Assembly: GCA_900553645.1 (NCBI GenBank)
Contig: USEE01000132.1
Span: 1-5,147 of the forward strand
Reading direction: 5' to 3'
DNA length: 5,147 nt
Source of the DNA: an uncultured Eubacteriales bacterium
GTDB lineage: Bacteria > Bacillota_A > Clostridia > Christensenellales > Aristaeellaceae
Shown here: positions 1 to 4,311 of the stretch, piece by piece
How the letters are laid out: each line of letters begins with the position of its first letter
Numbering within the stretch: the first letter of the stretch is position 1
Made by a program: the position numbers and the translations under genes
The notes under the pieces: model-generated
What the model was told of the DNA's origin: nothing
What the model saw: only the letters and a program-made list of their open reading frames with translations
Databases searched by the model: none

Positions 1-3
1 TTG

Positions 4-11
4 TCTCCTCT
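4..11 (-). promoter_or_regulatory. Ribosome binding site of a gene starting left of the window
   Basis: Read on the minus strand this is AGAGGAGA, preceded by an A-rich stretch and lying only three bases from the window edge. It has the form of a Shine-Dalgarno site, so a minus-strand gene probably starts a few bases beyond position 1. It lies downstream of the hydrolase terminator at 53-100, so that gene probably has its own promoter between the two, though I see no convincing one. The start codon itself is not visible. Confidence 0.4.
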
Positions 12-52
12 TTTTTTATTTGTTCACCCCTATGAATAATTTAGAGCCCAAA

Positions 53-100
53 AAATGCGCCGACCGTACATATACCCGACGGATGCACGGTGGCGCGTTT
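53..100 (-). terminator. Rho-independent terminator of the SGNH hydrolase gene
   Basis: GCGCC (57-61) and ACCGT (63-67), separated by one bulged G, pair with ACGGT (87-91) and GGCGC (92-96). A and T flanks extend the stem, and the loop is about 19 bases. On the minus strand the stem is followed by a run of six T (50-55). It lies about 45 bases after the hydrolase stop codon. A smaller hairpin followed by T-rich sequence (GGCA/TGCC at 110-120, then positions 101-109) lies between them and may help. Confidence 0.75.
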
Positions 101-144
101 CAAAAAGAAGGCAGCTTGCCGCTCGGACAGCTCGCTTATCTATA

Positions 145-837
145 TTATATGACAACATCGTAAACTTCATTCAATCGTTTCGTGGCATAGTTGGAAATTA
201 TTGAGTAACCTTGCTGGTTTGGATGGATTCCGTCCACGCAAAGCAGTCTGTCGATGCGCCGGAGTGCCAAAAACTGGTCGCGTATGTCGCACAGCGCACA
301 GCCGGTCTCGCTCGCGATGCGTCTGACCGCGCTCGCGTAGTGCTCCTGCCAGCGGTATATGTATTGTACGTCGCCTAAATAGTCCAGTATGTTGTCGGCA
401 TTCAGCTTGCGCGACACCCAGTTGAAGTACCGCCCCGCGTCCAGCGGCGGGGGAGTGACCAGCACCGGGGTTGCGCCCTGCTCGCGCGCGCGATAGATCA
501 TGCCGCGCACCGAGTCGCAGAATTTGTCCAGCGGCGTTTTGGGCAGATACTCGCCCTCGGGCGCGGCCGATATGTCCGCCCACGGCATGTCGCAGTCGTT
601 GCCGCCGAACTCGATCACCGCAAGGCTGCCCTCGCGCAATTCGGCGCGCTTCATGCGCTCTTCGCCCACCGGCGCGGTGCAGCCCATAACCGCGTAGTTG
701 TCAACCGGTATATCCAGAGACTTCTTTAGCAGGCTGAACAGATTGTCGCCGTATATGGCGTACCGTCCGCGCTGTGCGTCGTACATAACGCCCTTGCCTA
801 TCGAATCGCCCCACAGGCTTATACCAGTAATGTTCAT
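145..837 (-). CDS. SGNH/GDSL-family hydrolase
   Basis: A 230-residue protein of the SGNH/GDSL esterase-lipase superfamily, which cleaves ester bonds of lipids, acetylated sugars or thioesters. All four signature blocks are visible: WGDS at 9-12 (nucleophile Ser12), Gly52 in the block II position, GGND at 78-81 (oxyanion Asn80), and DGIH at 202-205 (Asp202 and His205 of the triad), followed by PN. The length is usual for the single-domain family. There is no signal peptide or membrane segment, so it is probably cytoplasmic. The start is supported by AGGAGG ten bases upstream of the ATG. The gene stands alone between its own promoter and terminator, divergent from the DUF1836 regulator. Substrate cannot be told from sequence: acyl ester hydrolase, lysophospholipase-like or carbohydrate deacetylase are all possible. 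Confidence 0.9.
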   Translation of the reverse strand: MNITGISLWGDSIGKGVMYDAQRGRYAIYGDNLFSLLKKSLDIPVDNYAVMGCTAPVGEERMKRAELREGSLAVIEFGGNDCDMPWADISAAPEGEYLPKTPLDKFCDSVRGMIYRAREQGATPVLVTPPPLDAGRYFNWVSRKLNADNILDYLGDVQYIYRWQEHYASAVRRIASETGCALCDIRDQFLALRRIDRLLCVDGIHPNQQGYSIISNYATKRLNEVYDVVI

Positions 838-856
838 ATCCCAAGAACCTCCTGAG

Positions 857-873
857 CTAGTATCTGATACTAG
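857..873. promoter_or_regulatory. Perfect 17-bp palindrome, candidate operator
   Basis: CTAGTATC T GATACTAG has two perfect 8-base arms around one central base. It overlaps the last bases of the hydrolase -10 box and spans the predicted transcription start, a position where a dimeric repressor would block initiation. The divergent DUF1836 regulator is the obvious local candidate to bind here, but that is inference. As RNA the one-base gap is too short for a hairpin, which favours a DNA site. Confidence 0.6.
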
Positions 874-900
874 ATTACACCATCCTGCTTAACTTGTCAA
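872..900 (-). promoter_or_regulatory. Sigma-A-type promoter of the SGNH hydrolase gene
   Basis: On the minus strand a perfect TTGACA box (900-895) is separated by exactly 17 bases from TAATCT (877-872), a weaker -10 box. The predicted start of transcription, around 865, is followed by the AGGAGG site and the hydrolase ATG. The strong -35 box and ideal spacing, with a palindrome overlapping the -10 box and start, suggest a promoter that is normally repressed. Confidence 0.6.
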
Positions 901-941
901 GCGGTCGGAGATAATGCCATGAAATCTTCAAAATTGCTTTC

Positions 942-971
942 TTGCCGCGTTCATGTATGATATAATATAAT
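942..971 (+). promoter_or_regulatory. Probable promoter of the DUF1836 regulator
   Basis: TTGCCG (942-947) lies 18 bases before a perfect TATAAT (966-971). A second overlapping TATAAT sits at 961-966. The predicted transcript would have a leader of about 80 bases containing a GC-rich imperfect hairpin (978-985 with 989-996, one mismatch) before the ribosome binding site. Confidence 0.55.
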
Positions 972-1060
972 ATGAAGGGCGGGGCTGCGCCGCGCCTGAA
1001 CGTCAAAAAATCGGCTTTTGTATCGCCATCACGCACACGCGGGCGAGGAACGGATATATT

Positions 1061-1561
1061 ATGGAAATAATCGATAAGATGCGCGCATACCAGCCCATGG
1101 AGTGGGAGCAGATACCCGATCTGGGGCTTTACAAGGATCAGGTCATAACATATATCGAGCGGCTGTACGCGCCGCTGTACGGCGAGGCCGCGTCGCGCCT
1201 GCTCACGCCGTCGATGATAAATAACTATGTCAAGATGGGCGTGATAGCGCGTCCCGAGGGCAAAAAGTACGGCCGTGAACAGCTTGCGATGCTGACGATG
1301 CTGGTGGTGCTCAAGCAAGCTAACTCGATCGAGGACGTGGCGCGTCTGATGAACGCCGAGGACGGCGCGGGCGTGCGCGAGGTGTACGCGGCGTTCTGCG
1401 GCTACCTAATCGATTCGCTGCGCGAGTTTGCGGACACGCTGGCGGCGGCGGGCGCGAGCGCGCTTAACCTCGCAGTGGGTGCGGCGGTAGGCTCGCTGGC
1501 GTGCGAAGCCATGCTGACCAGCGCCAACCCCGAACGCAGCGAGAAGGAAAAGCGCAGGTAA
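1061..1561 (+). CDS. DUF1836 family MerR-like DNA-binding regulator
   Basis: A 166-residue protein whose first 100 residues fit the DUF1836 family of Firmicutes. The visible signature is a W15 and IPDLGLYKDQV block (18-28), then LTPSMINNYVKMGVI (48-62) and KKYGREQLAML (68-78). The last two read as a MerR-like helix-turn-helix in which the residues up to Tyr70 would be the recognition part. A further helix with LKQANSIEDV (84-93) is typical of the family. The C-terminal 40 residues are rich in alanine with a moderately hydrophobic stretch (about 137-156), perhaps for dimerisation. GAGGAA lies ten bases before the ATG. It is divergent from the hydrolase gene and may control it or itself. Members of this family are poorly characterised, so the transcription-factor role is inferred from fold. 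Confidence 0.85.
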   Translation: MEIIDKMRAYQPMEWEQIPDLGLYKDQVITYIERLYAPLYGEAASRLLTPSMINNYVKMGVIARPEGKKYGREQLAMLTMLVVLKQANSIEDVARLMNAEDGAGVREVYAAFCGYLIDSLREFADTLAAAGASALNLAVGAAVGSLACEAMLTSANPERSEKEKRR

Positions 1562-1580
1562 TTTGACTGAACAAAAGAAG

Positions 1581-1620
1581 TCTCCGGCACCCCGAATTAT
1601 GGGAGCCGGAGATTTATTTT
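1581..1620 (+). terminator. Rho-independent terminator after the DUF1836 gene
   Basis: Eight base pairs (1581-1588 with 1605-1612), one A-A mismatch, then three G-C pairs (1590-1592 with 1601-1603) enclose an 8-base loop. The stem is followed by a T-rich tail (1613-1620) and lies 20 bases after the regulator stop. On the minus strand it is followed by a CT-rich tail, so it may also stop transcripts of the convergent PAP2 gene, less efficiently. Confidence 0.85.
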
Positions 1621-1691
1621 ATACAGATGGGTAGAATGTTGAGTCGATTTGCACGCTGAGGCATTGGCCGCGGCTTTTGCCTTAAACAGCG

Positions 1692-2645
1692 TCAGCGCTT
1701 TTTTAGCCAGCCTGACACCAGCTTCATTACGAACGGCACAAACAGCATTACGTAAGCCGTGATTACCGAAAAGCGCAAAAGCTTGCCAAAGGCGCGCCCC
1801 ATGCCGCTCATTATTGCCGGACAGATGCAGTTGAACCACGCATACAGCGGCACGAGCGCCGCTATGCCCACTGCGACGCGCGCCCTGGTCGAAAGCGCCA
1901 AGTCAAAGTCGAACCAGCGCCGCTCAAACGGCCGGCATATCGAAAATGCAAGCAGGAAGCCCAGCCCTTCGTAAGCGTCCGCGCGCATGGACACGGGATT
2001 GACCAGCAGCTTGCCCGCCTCGTTGTAATCCATCGGATAGGGCTTTTTCACATAGTACAGCGCCGCCGCGACGCACACTGCGGCCGCCGCGGCCAGTATC
2101 AGCCAGTCGCGCGACGGCTTCTTGTCGCTCCAGTTTTCGATAAGCCCGGTCAGCGCCATCATACCGACGGTCGAAACACAGCCGACGATAACGTCCTCGG
2201 GCGTATGCACGCCCAGAAAATTGCGCGAGAACATGACCAGCAGCACGTATATCGCCGCAAGCGCCGTAACCCATGCGCGTCTTTTGCGCTGCTGCCAGCC
2301 CATGCCGCCCATGGTCGCCGTGGCGCGCGTGGAATGGCCGCTCGGGAACGAATAGCCGGTGGCCGCTGTTTTGGAATCGCCGTAGGGCTGTATGCGCGCG
2401 TCGCGTATCCACGGCCTGTACACGCAAAAAGTCAGCTTGAGAAATCCGTTTATGAATAGTCCCCCCGCGTAACCCGCCAGTATGCGCCGGCCGCCCCTGC
2501 GGTCAAATGCCCAGTATATCAGGCATATCGCCGCCACCGGCCAGAAGCTGGCCGAAAATTCGGTTATCCAGCTCATAAACGGCGCAAGCCACATGCCCGC
2601 GCTTTCCCGAAAGTCCTGAAGCAATAGCAAAAAATCAAGCCCCAT
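1692..2645 (-). CDS. PAP2-superfamily membrane phosphatase with long C-terminal membrane extension
   Basis: A 317-residue integral membrane protein of the PAP2 (type 2 phosphatidic acid phosphatase) superfamily, which removes phosphate from lipid phosphates such as phosphatidate, phosphatidylglycerophosphate or undecaprenyl pyrophosphate. All three catalytic motifs are intact: K70 to R77-P78 (motif 1), PSGH at 101-104 (motif 2), and S140-R141 with H147 and D151 (motif 3). Hydrophobic segments fall near residues 33-47, 55-72, 125-140, 152-169, 181-199, 226-237, 256-275 and 289-309. The last four lie beyond the catalytic core, making the protein about 100 residues longer than minimal PAP2 enzymes. 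A weak GGGG site precedes the ATG by ten bases. It is divergent from the two small peptide genes and convergent with the DUF1836 gene. Substrate is not determinable from sequence. Confidence 0.9.
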   Translation of the reverse strand: MGLDFLLLLQDFRESAGMWLAPFMSWITEFSASFWPVAAICLIYWAFDRRGGRRILAGYAGGLFINGFLKLTFCVYRPWIRDARIQPYGDSKTAATGYSFPSGHSTRATATMGGMGWQQRKRRAWVTALAAIYVLLVMFSRNFLGVHTPEDVIVGCVSTVGMMALTGLIENWSDKKPSRDWLILAAAAAVCVAAALYYVKKPYPMDYNEAGKLLVNPVSMRADAYEGLGFLLAFSICRPFERRWFDFDLALSTRARVAVGIAALVPLYAWFNCICPAIMSGMGRAFGKLLRFSVITAYVMLFVPFVMKLVSGWLKKR

Positions 2646-2692
2646 GCACTCGTCGCCCCTTTTCAGATTGTACGTAATACAATTTATATCAT

Positions 2693-2698
2693 ATTATA
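2693..2698 (-). promoter_or_regulatory. Probable -10 box for the PAP2 gene
   Basis: On the minus strand a perfect TATAAT reads from 2698 to 2693, about 48 bases before the PAP2 start codon. No good -35 box is seen (GTTCCG at 2721-2716, spacing 17, is poor), so activation from upstream is possible. The TTTTGCGCGA repeats lie just beyond it. Confidence 0.45.
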
Positions 2699-2724
2699 CA
2701 GGCATAGCGGCGGCGCGGAACGCC

Positions 2725-2754
2725 TTTTGCGCGAGACGTCCGTATTTTGCGCGA
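2725..2754. repeat. Pair of exact 10-bp direct repeats between divergent promoters
   Basis: TTTTGCGCGA occurs at 2725-2734 and again at 2745-2754, a 20-bp period (about two helical turns). The second copy ends just upstream of where a -35 box for the first peptide gene would be. A related inverted copy, TTCGCGCAA, lies at 2811-2819 between the predicted transcription start and the ribosome binding site. The layout suits an activator binding tandem sites. The 8-base core also occurs once inside the PAP2 coding region (2221-2228), so chance is not excluded. Confidence 0.45.
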
Positions 2755-2781
2755 ATGGGTGAGCTGGCGCTAGTTAAATTA

Positions 2782-2790
2782 TGTTATACT
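2782..2790 (+). promoter_or_regulatory. Extended -10 promoter of the first peptide gene
   Basis: TGTTATACT contains the TGn extension and a five-of-six match to TATAAT (TATACT, 2785-2790). No good -35 box lies 16-18 bases upstream, which is common for extended -10 promoters and for activator-dependent ones. Transcription would start near 2797, giving a leader of about 45 bases. Confidence 0.55.
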
Positions 2791-2840
2791 TAAATCGCGC
2801 ACTGCAGTGTTTCGCGCAATTTGAATAAGGAGCGGTGAAT

Positions 2841-3053
2841 ATGATTAATAAGCCTGACGAAGATAAGAAGGTCACTACGGCGAACGAGCTTTCCGACGAC
2901 GATATGAACGCCGTGTCCGGCGGTCTTGCGCGCCTTGGCCCCCGCGGGCCGGTTAGGCCCCGCCCGCGCACCGACGCAAATCCCCAACTGCCTAATCAGC
3001 CCGAAAAACCGCCCCGCGGCACGGCAGGCGACGAGATAATCGAGTTTATTTAA
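2841..3053 (+). CDS. Double-glycine leader peptide precursor 1, proline- and arginine-rich core
   Basis: A 70-residue precursor. The leader (1-28) ends ELSDDDMNAVSGG and fits the double-glycine pattern cut by C39 peptidase domains of peptide-exporting ABC transporters: Leu at -12, Met at -7, Val at -4, Gly at -2 and -1. The predicted core (29-70, 42 residues) has nine prolines, six arginines and no cysteine. Its first 15 residues carry five arginines and no acidic residue (GPRG, then RPRPR); its end is acidic and hydrophobic (DEIIEFI). AAGGAG lies eight bases before ATG 2841; an in-frame GTG at 2835 is only two bases from that site and is rejected. The next gene is a paralogue. Likely an exported bacteriocin-like or signalling peptide; lack of cysteine argues against a lanthipeptide or disulphide pediocin type. 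No exporter lies in the window. Function is inferred. Confidence 0.8.
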   Translation: MINKPDEDKKVTTANELSDDDMNAVSGGLARLGPRGPVRPRPRTDANPQLPNQPEKPPRGTAGDEIIEFI

Positions 3054-3096
3054 TAAGCGCATGACCGTTCAAAGTAAAATTTTCTGCTTAAAACTG

Positions 3097-3134
3097 TGTA
3101 CATATCCGAAGTTTCTTCGTATATAAATATGTAC
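3097..3134 (+). promoter_or_regulatory. Nested inverted repeats with a possible promoter before the second peptide gene
   Basis: GTACATAT (3098-3105) is a perfect inverted repeat of ATATGTAC (3127-3134). Between them lies a second hairpin, CGAAG TTT CTTCG (3107-3119). A possible promoter overlaps: TGTACA (3097-3102), 17 bases, TATATA (3120-3125), or TATAAA at 3122-3127. If the two peptide genes are instead co-transcribed, the same bases would fold into an RNA hairpin between them; no T-run follows, so it is not a terminator. Confidence 0.4.
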
Positions 3135-3145
3135 GGCAATTGCCG
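3134..3145. repeat. Perfect 12-bp palindrome upstream of the second peptide gene
   Basis: CGGCAATTGCCG is self-complementary over 12 bases and directly abuts the outer inverted repeat at 3127-3134. It lies 14 bases before the GGAGG site of the second peptide gene, so it may be an operator or a small leader hairpin (CGGC stem, AATT loop). Confidence 0.4.
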
Positions 3146-3171
3146 AAAAAACAGCGAGCGGAGGTAGTATT

Positions 3172-3378
3172 ATGAACGGCAAACCCGACAAAGGCAAAAA
3201 CGAGACAATAACCGAAATCCCCGACGATCTGCTGACCGAAGTCAAGGGCGGCGCGCTGGGCCGCGGCCCGCGCGGCAAGCAGGGCAAGCGCAAAGTCGGC
3301 GACTCAGCCTCAACCGCCCTGACGGGAGCGCACAAGCTCACGCCGCAAAAGAGGGTCGAATTTAAACCGGGCGACTAA
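3172..3378 (+). CDS. Double-glycine leader peptide precursor 2, cationic core
   Basis: A 68-residue precursor paralogous to the gene before it. The leader (1-27) ends EIPDDLLTEVKGG, with Ile at -12, Leu at -8 and -7, Val at -4 and Gly-Gly at -2 and -1, again the site recognised by C39 peptidase-type exporters. KPD at residues 4-6, Lys9 and Thr12 coincide with the first peptide. The predicted core (28-68, 41 residues) has GPRG at core positions 5-8, the same place as in precursor 1, then a lysine-rich stretch (GKQGKRK), a small Ser/Thr/Ala part and an end with VEF. It has no cysteine. GGAGG lies seven bases before the ATG. It is 118 bases after the first peptide gene and ends in a strong terminator, so the two form a cluster or operon. 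The role, antimicrobial or signalling, is inferred. Confidence 0.8.
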   Translation: MNGKPDKGKNETITEIPDDLLTEVKGGALGRGPRGKQGKRKVGDSASTALTGAHKLTPQKRVEFKPGD

Positions 3379-3394
3379 TCGTAACTGAATATAA

Positions 3395-3430
3395 AAAACA
3401 GGCGCTGCATCATCGTGCGGCGCCTGTTTT
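3395..3430. terminator. Strong bidirectional terminator between peptide gene 2 and acetyltransferase
   Basis: An uninterrupted stem pairs AAAACAGGCGC (3395-3405) with GCGCCTGTTTT (3420-3430) and continues through a T-G wobble and three more pairs (3407-3409 with 3416-3418) to a 6-base loop. T-rich tails stand on both sides: TTTT then GCTTT on the plus strand, and six T on the minus strand. It lies 16 bases after the peptide stop and 10 bases after the acetyltransferase stop, so it serves both convergent genes. Confidence 0.92.
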
Positions 3431-3440
3431 GCTTTAAAAC

Positions 3441-4088
3441 TTATTCCTTGCCGATTACGTGGTTGTCCGCCAGTATTTCAGGCTTATGCACCATGCTGTC
3501 GGCCTCAGTGATGGGGCGTATTACCTTGCAGGGTACGCCCGCGGCCAGACTTCCGGCGGGTATGTCGCGCGTTACCACGCTGCCCGCGCCGATCACGCAG
3601 TTGTCGCCGATGGTTACGCCGCCGCATACGGTTACGTTTGCGCCGAACCAGACGTTGTTGCCGATCGTTACCGGCAGCGCGTAGCAGAAGCGCGATACGT
3701 TGCCCTCTGCGTCCAGCATGGCGTTGCGCTCCTCGGCGATAAGCGGGTGCATGGGCGTGACTATGGTTACGTTCGGGCCGAAGTTGACGTTATTGCCGAT
3801 AGTAACCTTGCCGTCGTCCTGTATGGTCAGGTTGTAGTTGCCAAAGAACTTGTCGCCTATGGTGGTGTGAGTGCCGTAGTGGAAGAATATCGGCCCCTGC
3901 ATGAACACGCCCTTGCCCATGCCGCCCAGTATCTGCTCAAGCAGCTGCGCGCGGTACTCCACCTCGTCCTCGGTCGTGCGGTTGTATTTGGCGCACAGGT
4001 TGTGCGAACGCAGCTTTATCTGCCTTAGCTCAGGATCGCCGGGCTTAAACAGTACGCCGTCGAATATCTTCTTTTCTTCGGAAGTCAT
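3441..4088 (-). CDS. Sugar O-acetyltransferase, maltose/galactoside acetyltransferase family
   Basis: A 215-residue enzyme of the Maa/LacA/NodL group, which moves acetyl from acetyl-CoA to a hydroxyl of a sugar in the cytoplasm. Residues 3-58 form the helical maltose acetyltransferase N-terminal domain (for example FKPGDPEL at 14-21 and the LRSHNLCAKYN stretch at 26-36). From about residue 61 the chain is a left-handed beta-helix of hexapeptide repeats (TIGDKF, VTIGNN, VTIGDNCVIGAGSVV), ending in GVPCKVIR. His114 in the MHPL motif matches the catalytic histidine of the family. The length is close to that of related enzymes (about 185-215). GAGG lies eight bases before the ATG. It stands alone, convergent with the peptide genes and divergent from the HAD gene. 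The acceptor sugar is unknown; detoxification of sugars is the usual suggestion for the family. Confidence 0.92.
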   Translation of the reverse strand: MTSEEKKIFDGVLFKPGDPELRQIKLRSHNLCAKYNRTTEDEVEYRAQLLEQILGGMGKGVFMQGPIFFHYGTHTTIGDKFFGNYNLTIQDDGKVTIGNNVNFGPNVTIVTPMHPLIAEERNAMLDAEGNVSRFCYALPVTIGNNVWFGANVTVCGGVTIGDNCVIGAGSVVTRDIPAGSLAAGVPCKVIRPITEADSMVHKPEILADNHVIGKE

Positions 4089-4111
4089 TCTAATTACCTC
4101 TTTTGCTGTCG

Positions 4112-4135
4112 GCGGCGCAAAGCCGCTTTATTTTA
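4112..4135 (+). terminator. Hairpin with T-rich tail upstream of the acetyltransferase
   Basis: GCGGC (4112-4116) pairs with GCCGC (4122-4126) around a 5-base loop, followed on the plus strand by TTTATTTTA. It has terminator form for the plus strand and could stop antisense transcription from within the acetyltransferase before the HAD promoter. On the minus strand it would be a small hairpin in the acetyltransferase leader, a dozen bases upstream of its ribosome binding site. The stem is short. Confidence 0.35.
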
Positions 4136-4145
4136 TCTGAATTCT

Positions 4146-4151
4146 ATCATA
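4146..4151 (-). promoter_or_regulatory. Possible -10 box of the acetyltransferase gene
   Basis: TATGAT on the minus strand (4151-4146) matches five of six consensus positions and lies about 58 bases before the start codon. No good -35 box is seen at 16-18 bases; TTGTAA upstream is too close. An alternative TAAAAT lies nearer the gene. Confidence 0.3.
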
Positions 4152-4177
4152 AGCCGCAAAGTATTACAAGCGCGAAT

Positions 4178-4215
4178 TGCAAATGTCGCGATTTCTGCGC
4201 AGAATAATGCAAATG
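4178..4215. repeat. Palindrome flanked by TGCAAATG direct repeats
   Basis: TGCAAATG occurs at 4178-4185 and 4208-4215, 30 bp apart. Between them is the perfect 12-bp palindrome TTCTGCGCAGAA (4193-4204). The cluster sits in the 223-bp gap between the divergent acetyltransferase and HAD genes, upstream of both predicted promoters, so it may be a regulator binding region. No known operator is recognised. Confidence 0.35.
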
Positions 4216-4262
4216 GAATAATTTTTTTCATCGCGGTACTTTCAATGGCGGGCAAAATGTAT

Positions 4263-4268
4263 TATAAT
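4263..4268 (+). promoter_or_regulatory. Probable -10 box of the HAD phosphatase gene
   Basis: A perfect TATAAT is preceded at 17 bases by a weak -35 box (TTTCAA, 4240-4245). Transcription would begin near 4275, downstream of the in-frame ATG at 4267, which supports the later GTG start of the HAD gene. Confidence 0.5.
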
Positions 4269-4311
4269 GATTTCGATATTTCGCATACGGGCGATTTTTG
4301 CGGAGGTAAAT

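Noticed and set aside
875..1318. Minus-strand open frame of 147 codons opposite the DUF1836 gene
   Set aside because: It is antisense to a conserved family member and would run across the hydrolase promoter; no ribosome binding site or family similarity.
1654..1697. Imperfect hairpin at the PAP2 3' end (CGCTGA/TCAGCG with inner GGCA/TGCC)
   Set aside because: Long loops and no T-run follow on the minus strand; the nearby hairpin at 1581-1612 is a better terminator.
1924..2427. Second minus-strand frame of 167 codons inside the PAP2 gene
   Set aside because: It is an out-of-frame shadow of the PAP2 gene; the PAP2 motifs are continuous in the other frame, so it is not a frameshifted fragment.
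2835..2840. GTG start two codons upstream for peptide precursor 1
   Set aside because: It lies only two bases from the AAGGAG site, whereas ATG 2841 has eight-base spacing.
3252..3274. GC-rich palindrome GGGCCGCGGCCC with flanking pairs inside peptide gene 2
   Set aside because: It encodes the Gly-Arg-Gly-Pro-Arg stretch; GC-rich codons for Gly, Arg and Pro make such palindromes by themselves. A similar CCCGCGGG occurs at the matching place in peptide gene 1.
2841..3378. Lanthipeptide or disulphide-bonded pediocin-type bacteriocin
   Set aside because: Neither core contains cysteine, and there is no YGNGV-like motif or lanthionine synthetase nearby.
3459..4028. Plus-strand open frame of 189 codons
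   Set aside because: It is antisense to the well-supported acetyltransferase; the repetitive hexapeptide coding keeps the opposite frame open. Its product has no family resemblance and it has no good ribosome binding site.
4267..4311. ATG 4267 as the start of the HAD phosphatase
   Set aside because: It overlaps the predicted TATAAT box, has no ribosome binding site, and adds residues before the first strand; GTG 4312 has GGAGG at five bases.
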